Source of the DNA: Actibacterium atlanticum
GTDB lineage: Bacteria; Pseudomonadota; Alphaproteobacteria; Rhodobacterales; Rhodobacteraceae
Direction: 5' to 3'
DNA: 64,000 bases
Assembly (NCBI RefSeq): GCF_000671395.1
Contig: NZ_AQQY01000007.1
Location: 62,001 to 126,000 of the forward strand
The position numbers and the translations under genes were made by a program. The notes under the pieces were generated by a model that ran no database searches, was not told the DNA's origin, and saw only the letters and a program-made list of their open reading frames with translations. Numbering within the stretch: position 1 is the first letter of the stretch; the number at the start of each line of letters is the position of its first letter. This document shows positions 41,697-50,887 of the stretch, piece after piece.

Positions 41697-42125
41697 TTAG
41701 GGTCTGACGTAAGAATATCCCTGTTCCTGAAGTTCGACCAACCGCACCACGCCCGAGGGCACCATCGTGGCTTCGTCTACCAGCGTGATCTCTTTGCCGG
41801 CTTTTTCGCTCATTTTACGATGGGTATTGCCGCAGGCGGCAAAGGTCAGGCTGTCCATTTCAAGCGACATGGTCGACAGACGGGCCGCGACCGGGCTGTC
41901 GGGGAGATACATTTGCAACCCCGGGCCATAGGCGACAAGTTCGATCACCACGTCTTCGCCTTTGGATTGATAGTATTTGTTGATGTTTTGCACATTGTTC
42001 AGAGCCATATTCATGACCTGCGGATCGGACTCATCCACATGGATCGCAATGTGATGCGTCCCACCACCGGCCAAGGCCATGGTTGACGAGGCGGCAAATG
42101 CAGCCGCCAATAAGAATTTTCGCAT
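41697..42125 (-). CDS. Periplasmic DsrE-like protein
   Basis: A 142-residue exported protein. The signal peptide MRKFLLAAAFAASSTMALA is followed by a DsrE/YchN-type alpha/beta fold (NMALNNVQNINKYY, VVIELVAYGPGLQMYL). A single Cys in LTFAACGNTHRKM occupies the position of the sulfur-carrying Cys of DsrE proteins. A role in periplasmic sulfur handling is possible, but no sox or dsr genes are nearby. It lies 145 bp from the divergent metG and upstream of the aldo/keto reductase. Confidence 0.8.
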   Translation of the reverse strand: MRKFLLAAAFAASSTMALAGGGTHHIAIHVDESDPQVMNMALNNVQNINKYYQSKGEDVVIELVAYGPGLQMYLPDSPVAARLSTMSLEMDSLTFAACGNTHRKMSEKAGKEITLVDEATMVPSGVVRLVELQEQGYSYVRP

Positions 42126-42269
42126 TTCTTCCTCCCATTAATGGGGGGACGGTAACATGATTCCATTGCAACAAATCATGACTAACGAATTTGTGAATAT
42201 CGCAGCCGCGCTAGCCTTTGCCGAGACGCAACGCTATAGGGGGCCAGACGTATCAAAAGAGGTCCGCGC

Positions 42270-43988
42270 ATGTCCCGAATCCTGATCACCTCGGCTTTGC
42301 CATACATCAATGGCATTAAGCATCTGGGCAACCTTGTCGGTAGCCAGCTACCGGCTGACCTGTACGCCCGTTACATGCGCCAGCGTGGACATGAGGTGAT
42401 GTTCATTTGCGCCACCGACGAACATGGCACACCTGCCGAACTTGCCGCTGCGAAGACCGGCGAAGAAGTAAGCACCTACTGTGCCCGGATGCATGACGTG
42501 CAGGCCGAACTGGCCAAGGGCTTCCGCTTGTCGTTTGATCACTATGGTCGCTCCTCGTCGCAGCGCAACCATGCGATCACCCAGCACTTGGCCAACAAAT
42601 TGGCCGAGAATGGCTTCATCGAGGAGGTGACCGAAAAGCAGGTCTATTCCAATGCCGATGGCCGCTTTCTGCCGGATCGCTATATCGAAGGCACCTGCCC
42701 TAACTGCGGCTATGACCGCGCGCGCGGCGACCAGTGCGAAAACTGCACCAAGCAACTGGACCCGACCGATCTGATCGACCCGCGCTCGGCTGTGTCCGGC
42801 TCCACCGATTTGGAAGTGCGCGAGACCAAGCACCTGTATCTGAAACAGACTGCCCTGAAGGACGAGATCGACCAGTGGATCGACAGTCAGGAAGGCTGGC
42901 CCGTGCTGACCACCTCGATCGCCAAGAAGTGGCTGCATGATGGCGATGGGCTGCAAGACCGCGGCATCACCCGCGACCTGAAATGGGGCGTCCCCGTCAC
43001 CAAGGGCGATGCGCCCTGGCCGGGGATGGAGGGCAAGGTGTTCTATGTCTGGTTCGACGCCCCCATCGAATATATCGCCGCCACTGCCGAATGGGCCGAT
43101 GCCAACGGCAAGACGGATGCCGATTGGGAGCGCTGGTGGCGCACCGACAAAGGCGCAGACGACGTGCGCTATGTGCAGTTCATGGGCAAGGACAACGTGC
43201 CTTTCCACACGCTCAGCTTCCCCGCCACATTGATGGGGTCGCGCGAGCCGTGGAAAAAGGTCGATTTCATCAAATCGTTCAACTACCTGAACTATGATGG
43301 CGGTCAGTTTTCGACCAGCCAGGGCCGTGGCGTGTTCATGGATCAGGCGCTGGACATCCTGCCGGCTGACTACTGGCGCTGGTGGCTGCTGAGCCACGCG
43401 CCGGAAAGCTCGGATTCCGAATTCACTTGGGAAAATTTCCAGCAATCAGTGAACAAAGACCTTGCCGACGTGCTGGGCAACTTTGTCAGCCGGGTCACCA
43501 AATTCTGCCGCTCAAAATTCACCGAGGCTGTGCCCGAAGGCGGGGCATGGGGCGCACAGGAAGAGGCGCTGATCGCTGATCTGACCAGCCGCATCCGCGC
43601 CTATGAGGGCCATATGGAAGCGATGGAAGTTCGCAAAGCCGCCGGTGAGCTGCGCGCGATCTGGGTGGCGGGCAACGAATACCTGCAATCAGCCGCGCCG
43701 TGGTCGACTTTCAAGACCGACCCCGAACAGGCCGCCGCGCAGGTGCGTCTGGCGCTGAACCTGATCCGTATCTATGCGGTGCTTTCGCGCCCGTTCATCC
43801 CTGACGCCTGCGATACGCTGATGGCCGCAATGCAGACAGACGACAACAGCTGGCCCGAAGATGTCGCCGCTGCGCTGAACACCCTGCCTGCCGGTCACGC
43901 CTTTACGGTGCCCGACGTCACGTTCCGCAAGATTTCAGACGAGGAACGCGAAGAATGGGAAAGCAAGTTCGCCGGCACACGCGATTAA
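42270..43988 (+). CDS. metG: Methionyl-tRNA synthetase
   Basis: Charges tRNA-Met, 572 residues. The HIGH-type motif appears in [12 protein letters not shown] single zinc knuckle has [17 protein letters not shown], and the KMSKS equivalent reads F-S-T-S-Q ([15 protein letters not shown]), the variant common in alphaproteobacterial MetG. There is no C-terminal EMAP-like dimer domain, consistent with the length. The ATG at 42270 follows GAGG. It is divergent from the DsrE-like gene and convergent with the RTX esterase. Confidence 0.94.
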   Translation: MSRILITSALPYINGIKHLGNLVGSQLPADLYARYMRQRGHEVMFICATDEHGTPAELAAAKTGEEVSTYCARMHDVQAELAKGFRLSFDHYGRSSSQRNHAITQHLANKLAENGFIEEVTEKQVYSNADGRFLPDRYIEGTCPNCGYDRARGDQCENCTKQLDPTDLIDPRSAVSGSTDLEVRETKHLYLKQTALKDEIDQWIDSQEGWPVLTTSIAKKWLHDGDGLQDRGITRDLKWGVPVTKGDAPWPGMEGKVFYVWFDAPIEYIAATAEWADANGKTDADWERWWRTDKGADDVRYVQFMGKDNVPFHTLSFPATLMGSREPWKKVDFIKSFNYLNYDGGQFSTSQGRGVFMDQALDILPADYWRWWLLSHAPESSDSEFTWENFQQSVNKDLADVLGNFVSRVTKFCRSKFTEAVPEGGAWGAQEEALIADLTSRIRAYEGHMEAMEVRKAAGELRAIWVAGNEYLQSAAPWSTFKTDPEQAAAQVRLALNLIRIYAVLSRPFIPDACDTLMAAMQTDDNSWPEDVAAALNTLPAGHAFTVPDVTFRKISDEEREEWESKFAGTRD

Positions 43989-44074
43989 GGCGCGGTGCTC
44001 GCAACGAGCTGCAGGTAAGACCGGGGCAATTCTGGGCGCTGATAACTCAGAAATTGGGCGCGGATCGTGCCTAT

Positions 44075-45568
44075 TTATATCACGCCCCAGATATCGGCCT
44101 GCGCGAACCAGACCTGATCTGAGAGCGTATCCAGATTGTCCCGTCCGGGCACGATGATGATCTCTTCGATACCAGTGATGGTCAGCCCCAGATCCGACAG
44201 CTCTTGCGTGCTGACCTCTGCCCCCAGTGCCTGCGCCGTGGCGGCGTCCACCACCAGATACAAGGTGTCGTGCCCCAAGCCACCGATGAAATAATCGTCG
44301 TCGGGCGCATCCCCTCCGATCAGATCGGACTGGGTGAACACGAAGCTGTCCGAGCCAAACCCGCCATACGCTGTATCGCTGCCTAAACCATCTACAAGCA
44401 GGTCGTCCCCCAACCCGCCCATCAGCGCATCATCGCCGCTGTCGCCATCCAGTATATCGGCCCCCGCCCCGGCACGGATGGTGTCATGCCCTGACCCTCC
44501 GGACGTCAGATCATCGCCCCCCCCGGACCACAGCACATCTTCGCCCTCGCCACCAAAACCAAGATCATTCCCCTGCCCGGCCAGCACAATATCATTACCG
44601 CCATTGGCAAAGATCAGATCATCTGCACCGCCCAGCAACGCAAAGTTTGATTGGTCATCATACTCGTGAACCGGGTTTTCCAACGCATGCGCCAGATAGG
44701 CCGCAATCACCCCATGCGCCGCGGTGCTGGGGTGTATGTCATCAAAAAAGGCCACCTGATCCGCGGCGAAATCGTCAAGCACCGCGCCCCCGGCTTCGGT
44801 CAGCGTGTCACTAAGCGGCGCCAAGAACCCAAAGTTTTCAGGATCACCCGCCAAGGCACGGCTGATCGGACCCAAATCAATGATTTCGACGGCAATGCCA
44901 TTGTCGGCCAGGGCCTCTATGCCGGCGGTCAGCAAGGCGTTGTGGATACCAAAAGCCAGTTGTGACACCGCCTGTTCGGCCGGCGACAGGTCAATGGCGC
45001 GCGGAAAGAAGATCGAGTCTGGCAGGGTTGAAACCACGATCTGGGACACACCGGCCTGCTGCAGCTGAAGAACCGAGGCCAGCGTATCGCCAACAGCGGC
45101 CAAGACCCGGCTTGCGAATTCGGCCACGGCCCCCGCGATGTCCGACGTATCAATGCCAGAATAGTCATTTCCGCCGATCAGGATGAAGGCGGTGTAGTCA
45201 CTGACATCCTGCCCCTCAAAGTCATCGGTAAACCTGTCGACCTGAGCGCTGAGATTGATATCGAAATCCAACGCCGGGTCATCCAGCGGCACCAACAGGT
45301 CATCTTCGCCAATCGAGCCGCCGATAAGTTCTCCCAAGGACAGGGAGCCACCGGCAAGTGCGCCGGCAATCGCATAGTTTAGCGCAGCCCCATCACCCGC
45401 GATCTGATCAAGATATTCGGTAAAGACAATCCCATCAGAAACAGAGTTCGTCGGCCCGCCAATAGAGTTTCGCACCCCTTCGTCAACGATGCCTTCGCCA
45501 AGGTCATAAAGGTTTCCCGGGTCGGACAGGCTGTCCCCAAAGAATACAAACTTTGTTGGTTCGGTCAT
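44075..45568 (-). CDS. GDSL/SGNH esterase with RTX calcium repeats, copy 1
   Basis: A 497-residue secreted hydrolase predicted to use type I secretion. Residues 1-300 form an SGNH esterase: block I G-D-S-L-S at 11-15 (nucleophile Ser13), G-G-N-D at 132-135 and D-D-I-H at 276-279 (catalytic His279). Residues ~312-408 are about nine glycine/aspartate nonapeptides of the RTX type (GGADDLIF, GGNDIVLAG and so on), which fold into a calcium beta-roll. The tail ending FAQADIWGVI would carry the secretion signal. No N-terminal signal peptide is present. It lies 79 bp downstream of a paralogue with the same active-site numbering. The substrate could be a lipid or polysaccharide ester. Confidence 0.87.
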   Translation of the reverse strand: MTEPTKFVFFGDSLSDPGNLYDLGEGIVDEGVRNSIGGPTNSVSDGIVFTEYLDQIAGDGAALNYAIAGALAGGSLSLGELIGGSIGEDDLLVPLDDPALDFDINLSAQVDRFTDDFEGQDVSDYTAFILIGGNDYSGIDTSDIAGAVAEFASRVLAAVGDTLASVLQLQQAGVSQIVVSTLPDSIFFPRAIDLSPAEQAVSQLAFGIHNALLTAGIEALADNGIAVEIIDLGPISRALAGDPENFGFLAPLSDTLTEAGGAVLDDFAADQVAFFDDIHPSTAAHGVIAAYLAHALENPVHEYDDQSNFALLGGADDLIFANGGNDIVLAGQGNDLGFGGEGEDVLWSGGGDDLTSGGSGHDTIRAGAGADILDGDSGDDALMGGLGDDLLVDGLGSDTAYGGFGSDSFVFTQSDLIGGDAPDDDYFIGGLGHDTLYLVVDAATAQALGAEVSTQELSDLGLTITGIEEIIIVPGRDNLDTLSDQVWFAQADIWGVI

Positions 45569-45647
45569 CGCGCGCTCCTGACCAATACATAAATCAAACT
45601 TTGGTCAGGGTACGACATAGGGCGCAGATCTCAAAGGAAACCTTTGG

Positions 45648-47144
45648 TTAGATCAGCCCCCAGATGTCAGCACTGGCAAACCAGCTTTCGCCGGACATGT
45701 CGCTTAGATTATCGCGCCCGTTGATGACAACGATGTTTTCAACGCCGAAAGTCGTGATCCCCAGACCGGCCAGCTCTTCGGTGGTAACTTCTTCGCCCAA
45801 CTCTGCCGCAGTTTGCGCACTCAAAACCAGGTACAGGGTGTCCACACCGCTGCCCCCTGCGAAGATGTCCGTGTCGCCGGCCTCGCCGCCGATCAGGCTT
45901 GCTTCGGTGAAGACAAAGTCATCCGCACCCGCACCGCCAAGGGCGATGTCGCTGCCCAAGCCGTCGATGATCACATCATCGCCATCCCCGGCCAACAGCA
46001 GGTCATCCCCGCTGTCGCCATCGACGATGTCATGTCCTGCGCCCGAAAGAAGGGTGTCCGCCCCTGAACCACCCGAAACAAGGTCATCCCCGTCCCCGGC
46101 ACTCACGACATCATCATTCGAGCCGGTAAACACGATATCATCGCCCAAGCCGGTCAAAGCAATGTCCGCGCCTGCCCCTGCCATAACCAGCGCCCCCTGC
46201 GCGGCACTACTTTGGATAAGTCCGCCCAGGTCGTTTGCATCGATCAGTTCCTTGCTGTCCAGCGCCGTCATGTAAGCCGCCAAGACGCCGTGCATCGCGG
46301 TTGAAACATGCACCTGATCAAAAAACATGACCTGATCCGCATCATAGTCATTCAGGGCTGAATTCTCTTCGTCGCGGATCACCGACTCTACGGGGGCGAT
46401 AAAGCCAAAACTTTCCGCATCATCCAGCACCACATCATAGAGCGGGTTCAGATCAATGTATTCGAAGGTCACACCCGGAATATTCAACTGGGCGAGCGTG
46501 CCCTCGATAATCGCATTGTGCGAGTCATACAGATACGTCCATAGCGCAATCTGATCTTGCGTCATCCCGGCGGCCAGCGGCGTCGCGTGGATCGGAGAAA
46601 GCGATACAATCTGAACCGTGCTGACTCCAGCATTCGCCAGATCAACAGCAGCCTGCAAAATGGCCGCAGTTGTCGCATCAAGATAGGCCAATAGTTCGGC
46701 TTCAATGTTGTCTATGTCTGATACCGTAAAGGCCGCATAGTCATTGCCGCCAATCTCGATCATCGCGGTAAACCCGTCCAACGACTGCCCTTCCATGTCG
46801 GCCAGGAATTGGTCGATCTGGGCGTACAGATTGATGTCTGCCTGTACGTCGGGGTGGTTGGGTGGCACGATAAAACTGGGTTGACCGATCAGTTCAGACA
46901 GCAGATCGCGAAAGGTCTGCTCGCCATTGGCTTCGGCCCCGGCAACAGCATAGTTATAGACCGTGTCATAAAGCCCAAGGCCTTCGAAATATTCGGTGAA
47001 AACGGTCCCATCGGTAAAACGGTGCAAATCACCGCCGATGTTTTCACGGACGTCATTCGTGATCAGGCCTTCGGACATTTCATAGAGGTTTCCATCGTCA
47101 CCAAGAGAGTCACCAAATACAACCAGGTTCGACGTAGTGGCCAT
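45648..47144 (-). CDS. GDSL/SGNH esterase with RTX calcium repeats, copy 2
   Basis: A 498-residue paralogue of the downstream gene with catalytic motifs at the same positions: G-D-S-L at 11-14, G-G-N-D at 132-135 and D-Q-V-H at 276-279. It has an RTX block at about 325-410 and a C-terminal tail ending FASADIWGLI. The two proteins share their layout but have diverged widely, so the duplication is old. ATG 47144 was chosen because the longer frame would need a TTG. A near-palindrome and an 11-bp direct repeat lie upstream (47230-47348). TolC encoded at 38-39 kb is a possible export partner, but no ABC/HlyD pair is in the window. Confidence 0.86.
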   Translation of the reverse strand: MATTSNLVVFGDSLGDDGNLYEMSEGLITNDVRENIGGDLHRFTDGTVFTEYFEGLGLYDTVYNYAVAGAEANGEQTFRDLLSELIGQPSFIVPPNHPDVQADINLYAQIDQFLADMEGQSLDGFTAMIEIGGNDYAAFTVSDIDNIEAELLAYLDATTAAILQAAVDLANAGVSTVQIVSLSPIHATPLAAGMTQDQIALWTYLYDSHNAIIEGTLAQLNIPGVTFEYIDLNPLYDVVLDDAESFGFIAPVESVIRDEENSALNDYDADQVMFFDQVHVSTAMHGVLAAYMTALDSKELIDANDLGGLIQSSAAQGALVMAGAGADIALTGLGDDIVFTGSNDDVVSAGDGDDLVSGGSGADTLLSGAGHDIVDGDSGDDLLLAGDGDDVIIDGLGSDIALGGAGADDFVFTEASLIGGEAGDTDIFAGGSGVDTLYLVLSAQTAAELGEEVTTEELAGLGITTFGVENIVVINGRDNLSDMSGESWFASADIWGLI

Positions 47145-47446
47145 GATATTTCTGCCTGTTCCCAAAGTTGATGTATGTCCACCGACGCGGGTGTGAACAA
47201 CGTTTTAACCGCGCTTTGGGGCTGATTTATGGCGTAGCTATGCCAGGCCAGTGCCCCTTCCAGCCCTCTATATCTTGAGGCGTTAGGCATAAAATCACTA
47301 AATCCGCCCCTCGGGCAAGCGTGCAGACCGCGAAACATAGGCATAAAAACGCCTCAGCGGGCCTAAGTCATGATCATTGTTCAGAAAAATATTTTAGCGT
47401 GCCAGACAAAGCGCTTTGGCGATCTGATCACGGCCTAAAGAAAATG
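47145..47446. promoter_or_regulatory. 302-bp gap upstream of the RTX esterases
   Basis: No reading frame is convincing here. Two structures stand out. A 16-bp palindrome with one mismatch, TGGCGTAGCTATGCCA, lies at 47230-47245. The 11-bp direct repeat TAGGCATAAAA occurs at 47284-47294 and 47338-47348, 54 bp apart. Both lie in the likely promoter zone of the esterase operon and may be regulator sites. The rest is unremarkable AT-richer sequence. Confidence 0.35.
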
Positions 47447-47532
47447 TGGTACCCGCGGCCGGATTCGAACCGGCACGGCATTCCTGCCTAGGGATTTTAA
47501 GTCCCCTGTGTCTACCATTCCACCACGCGGGC
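47447..47532 (-). tRNA. tRNA-Leu (anticodon TAA)
   Basis: 86 bases with encoded CCA and a long variable arm, as expected of class II tRNAs. The acceptor stem GCCCGCG pairs with CGCGGGT (one G-U). The anticodon loop CTTAAAA gives TAA, which reads UUA/UUG. Confidence 0.95.
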
Positions 47533-47579
47533 ACGCGGGTGGCGTGACAATAGGCAAGTTGTGGGCGGGTGCAAGTGGA

Positions 47580-48125
47580 TCAAAGCCGGGTTTCGGGAAG
47601 ATCTGCCATAAACCGTCGTTCGGGCAACCACGGGTTCAAATCCAGCGCGGTTTGCAGCGTTTCAGACGCTTCTTGCAGGCGGCCCATGTGCATCAATACC
47701 ATCGCGCGACCGGTCAGCGCCGGATAGTGATCCGGGTCAAGTTCAATGGCGCGATCCAAATCGGGCAGCGCCTGTTCGATCTTGCCGGAAATAACCGACA
47801 CAAATGCGCGCTGGTTATAGCCCTCGGCATAGTCCGGGCAGTATTCTATCAGCGCATCGAATGCCGCACGGGCCGATTCAAGATCGTTCAGCGCGCGCCG
47901 TTCGATCCCGACATCCAGAATTTCCTGTGCCTGTTCATCCGGGGCCGTGGCCCAGACTGCCCAAAGCTCGTTGGTGGTCAGCAAGGCCGACATTTCATCG
48001 GGGGCGGTTTTGACCTGTTCCATCAGCGGACCAAGACGCGGGTCTTCGGGCAGGTTGGCCGGACAGTCCTGTGCCACAGCCAGCGTGGGCATAAGAAGAA
48101 AAGCGAATGCGAAACGTATCAGCAT
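47580..48125 (-). CDS. Exported tetratricopeptide-repeat protein
   Basis: A 181-residue periplasmic protein. The signal peptide MLIRFAFAFLLMPTLAVA is followed by a short Cys-bearing segment (DCPANLPEDPRLGPLMEQV) and three TPR motifs. The best is ALPDLDRAIELDPDHYPALTGRAMVLMHMGRLQEASETL in parts. Such small TPR proteins act as interaction scaffolds; the partner is unknown. It is 48 bp from tRNA-Leu and divergent from the rhomboid gene. Confidence 0.82.
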   Translation of the reverse strand: MLIRFAFAFLLMPTLAVAQDCPANLPEDPRLGPLMEQVKTAPDEMSALLTTNELWAVWATAPDEQAQEILDVGIERRALNDLESARAAFDALIEYCPDYAEGYNQRAFVSVISGKIEQALPDLDRAIELDPDHYPALTGRAMVLMHMGRLQEASETLQTALDLNPWLPERRFMADLPETRL

Positions 48126-48241
48126 GATGGTATTCCCTTTGTCGTGCGCGCGGCGTATCCCTTCCAGATAGCGTGCAAAATTTCAGGCGCCACATGCCAA
48201 CACCGCTTGACCTGACCGGTCTGCGCGGTAGCCTCGCGCCC

Positions 48242-48982
48242 ATGTTTCCGATACGTGATCATAACCCGTCCGAGCGCACCCCGTACGTCACTTATGCGTT
48301 AATGGCGCTCAATATCGGGGTTTTTCTGCTGTATTGGCCACTTTTTGATCAACCACAGCAGTTGCAAAGCTTCTTTTATGACTGGGCCCTGGTGCCTGCG
48401 GCCGTCAGCGAAGGCTTGTCGTGGCACGGTTTTCTGACATCAATGTTTCTGCACGGAGGCTTGATGCATCTGGGCGGCAACATGCTGTTCCTGTGGATTT
48501 TCGGCGACAATCTGGAAGACGAGCTGGGCCATGTGACCTATCTGCTGTTCTATCTGGCCGCGGGTTTTGCGGCGGGGATGGCGCAGTATTTATCAGCCCC
48601 CTATTCGGTGGTGCCGATGGTCGGGGCCTCTGGGGCGATTGCCGGGGTGATGGGGGGCTATTTGCTGCTGTTCCCAAAGGCCAAGGTCGACATTCTGATC
48701 ATCATCATCATCATTTTCCGCATCTTTCCGATCCCATCATGGATCATGCTGGGCGGGTGGTTTGCGTTGCAGCTGTTTGCCGGGTTCGGCACCACGGGCG
48801 ATCAAGGCGGCGTGGCCTATTGGGCGCATGCAGGTGGTTTCGTGGCCGGGCTTTTGATGATGGTGCCCTTCTGGCTGCGCGCAGGGGGCACGCAGTATTG
48901 GAACCGCAATCACGGTCACCCGCCGCATCCCGATGCGCTTTACACCGACACCCGCATTCCACGGGTGCAACGGCGCAGATAA
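48242..48982 (+). CDS. Rhomboid-family intramembrane serine protease
   Basis: A 246-residue inner-membrane protease with six hydrophobic helices. Landmarks are SMFLHGGLMHLGGNMLFLWIFGDN (read in parts), the catalytic Ser in V-G-A-S-G-A-I-A-G and the catalytic His in A-H-A-G-G-F-V-A-G. It cuts within membrane helices of unknown targets. ATG 48242 gives the family-typical start MFPIRDHNPSERTPYVTYALM; the frame opens at 48173 but that part is not family-like. A CATCATCATC run near 48700 encodes a stretch of six to seven Ile in a helix. Confidence 0.9.
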   Translation: MFPIRDHNPSERTPYVTYALMALNIGVFLLYWPLFDQPQQLQSFFYDWALVPAAVSEGLSWHGFLTSMFLHGGLMHLGGNMLFLWIFGDNLEDELGHVTYLLFYLAAGFAAGMAQYLSAPYSVVPMVGASGAIAGVMGGYLLLFPKAKVDILIIIIIIFRIFPIPSWIMLGGWFALQLFAGFGTTGDQGGVAYWAHAGGFVAGLLMMVPFWLRAGGTQYWNRNHGHPPHPDALYTDTRIPRVQRRR

Positions 48983-49006
48983 GTCAGATTTTTAAGGCTG
49001 GCGGGG

Positions 49007-49792
49007 TTAGCCGCGCACGACCTTGGCGAACTGATCGAAAATCGGCTCGTTGCCGGCAATCACTTCGCCATCTTCCATTATATCGCCGTCCATCTGGATG
49101 GGGGCGATCAGGCCACCGGCCTCTTTTACCAGCAGCAGGCCAGCGGCCATATCCCACGCGTTCAGGCGGCGCTCCCAGAAGCCGTCATAGCGACCGGCGG
49201 CGACATAGGCCAAATCCAGCGCCGCAGCGCCCCAACGGCGCACGCCCGCGCATTGCGGCATGATGCGTGCCAGATCCTGCAGGGTTTCGGGCAGGTCCGA
49301 ACGGCCGCCAAACGGCAGGCCCGTAGCAAAGATCGATTCAATCATCCGGTTGCGGCCAGATACCCGCAGGCGGGTTTCGTTCATCCATGCACCGGTGCCT
49401 TTTTCGGCAAAGAACATTTCGTCCTTGGCGGCGTCAAAGACCACGGCGGCGACGATGTCGCCCTTGTGTTCCAGAGCGATCGACACAGCCCAATGGGGCA
49501 GGCCGTGCAGGAAGTTGGTGGTGCCATCCAGCGGATCAACGATCCAGCGACGGGTCGGGTCATTGCCCTCAACCGGCGCGGATTCTTCGCCAACCCAGCC
49601 ATAGTTCGGGCGGGCCTCCATCAACTCGTCGCGGATGATCTTTTCGGCGGCGATATCGGCACGCGACACGAAGTCGCCCGCGCCTTTCATCGAGACCTGC
49701 AGGTTTTCAACCTCGCGGAAGTCCTTCACAAGGCTGCGGCCTGCCTTGCGGGCGGCCTTGATCATGATGTTAAGGTTTGCGCTGCCGATCAT
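49007..49792 (-). CDS. suhB: Inositol monophosphatase family protein
   Basis: Mg-dependent phosphatase of 261 residues. The metal site reads W-I-V-D-P-L-D-G-T-T-N-F near residue 85 with the upstream G-E-E-S. The second metal site is W-D-M-A-A-G near 215. The overall length fits SuhB-type IMPases, which hydrolyse inositol-1-phosphate and in E. coli also act with ribosomal RNA transcription complexes. It stands alone between the rhomboid gene (convergent) and the LysR gene (same strand, 90 bp). Confidence 0.9.
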   Translation of the reverse strand: MIGSANLNIMIKAARKAGRSLVKDFREVENLQVSMKGAGDFVSRADIAAEKIIRDELMEARPNYGWVGEESAPVEGNDPTRRWIVDPLDGTTNFLHGLPHWAVSIALEHKGDIVAAVVFDAAKDEMFFAEKGTGAWMNETRLRVSGRNRMIESIFATGLPFGGRSDLPETLQDLARIMPQCAGVRRWGAAALDLAYVAAGRYDGFWERRLNAWDMAAGLLLVKEAGGLIAPIQMDGDIMEDGEVIAGNEPIFDQFAKVVRG

Positions 49793-49882
49793 CTGGGAAA
49801 CTCCTGTATCAGGGCGCGCGTATACGCCGGGTACGCTTTGATTCCAAGGGGCAATAAACGCGGGATTTGTCGCGCCCCACCG

Positions 49883-50785
49883 TTATCCGCGTTGCAGTTT
49901 CACCGGCTGCGACCGGGCCAGCCGGATAAAATGCGCCATAAAGGGCTTGCTGGCATCATCGGCCCGCACGGCAGCATACATACGCCGGGTAATGCCGCTT
50001 TGAGTCAGCGGTTTGACCACCAGATCGGAAGCATTGCTTTCGCGCACCACCCAATCGGGCAATACGGCCACCCCGCGCCCTGACGCCACAAGCATCAGGA
50101 TCACCGCGGTTAGCTCCACTTGCCGCACGGTTGCGGGTTCGACCTTGGCCGGCCTTAGCAACTCCTTGAACACGTCCAGACGCGCGCGATCCATCGGATA
50201 GGTAATCAGGTTCTGATCGGCCAAGTCCTGTGCCACGATGTAGTCCCGTCCCGCCAAGGGATGCGTTTTGGCCGCGATGAACACCGGCGAGTAATCGAAT
50301 AGCGGCACGAAACTTACATCCGGCAGGTCGTCCGGGTCGGAAGAGATCACCAGATCGACGGCTTCGCGCGACAGCGCCGGTAGGGCCTCAAACGATAGGC
50401 GGGCACGGATATCAACGTCGACCTCAGGCCAGCTGTGGCGGAAATCTTCGAGCACCGGCAACAACCAGTCGAAACAGGCGTGGCACTCCATCGCGATGTG
50501 CAGACGGCCCGATTTTCCCTCGTGCAGAGCGCGGAACTCTTCTTCGGTCGCTGCAACCTCGGGCAGGACTTTATCGGCCAGCCGTAACAGCTTCATCCCT
50601 GCCGCTGACAGTTTCAGCGGTTTTGAGCGCCGCACGAACAGCTCCATCCCGACCTGCTCTTCCAGCCCTTTAACCTGATGCGACAGGGCCGATTGGGTCA
50701 TGTTCAACAGGTCAGCCGCGCGCGCCAAGCCGCCCGCCTGATGGATGGCGCGAATGGTGCGCAGATGTCTTAGCTCCAGATGCAT
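49883..50785 (-). CDS. metR: MetR-type LysR-family regulator
   Basis: A 300-residue regulator. The N-terminal HTH (MHLELRHLRTIRAIHQAGGLARAADLLNMTQSALSHQVKGLE in parts) and the S-A-L-S-H-Q recognition helix are of MetR type. The effector domain starts HIAMECHACFDWLLP; this ECHxCFDWL motif is what I recall as typical of MetR, which senses homocysteine. It is divergent from metF, the classical arrangement. A dyad at 50797-50824 overlaps the region just before its ATG and is the probable operator. Confidence 0.87.
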   Translation of the reverse strand: MHLELRHLRTIRAIHQAGGLARAADLLNMTQSALSHQVKGLEEQVGMELFVRRSKPLKLSAAGMKLLRLADKVLPEVAATEEEFRALHEGKSGRLHIAMECHACFDWLLPVLEDFRHSWPEVDVDIRARLSFEALPALSREAVDLVISSDPDDLPDVSFVPLFDYSPVFIAAKTHPLAGRDYIVAQDLADQNLITYPMDRARLDVFKELLRPAKVEPATVRQVELTAVILMLVASGRGVAVLPDWVVRESNASDLVVKPLTQSGITRRMYAAVRADDASKPFMAHFIRLARSQPVKLQRG

Positions 50786-50796
50786 ACTTTAACCGG

Positions 50797-50824
50797 ATTC
50801 ATATTCTTGTTGAGAATTATGAAT
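50797..50824. promoter_or_regulatory. Dyad between metR and metF, probable MetR site
   Basis: ATTCATATTCT and AGAATTATGAAT form a near-perfect inverted repeat around TGTTG, with one extra base in the right arm. It contains T-N11-A-type LysR spacing. It lies 12 bp before the metR start and 64 bp before the metF start, where a regulator would control both. Confidence 0.5.
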
Positions 50825-50887
50825 TTGTTTCACACGGCGCAGTGTGCGACAAGAGGAAACTCTGCAAAAACCGCCCTGGACACTGAT

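Noticed and set aside
44300-46200. CRISPR-like periodic sequence
   Set aside because: The periodicity comes from RTX nonapeptide codons inside two reading frames; units are degenerate and there are no spacers.
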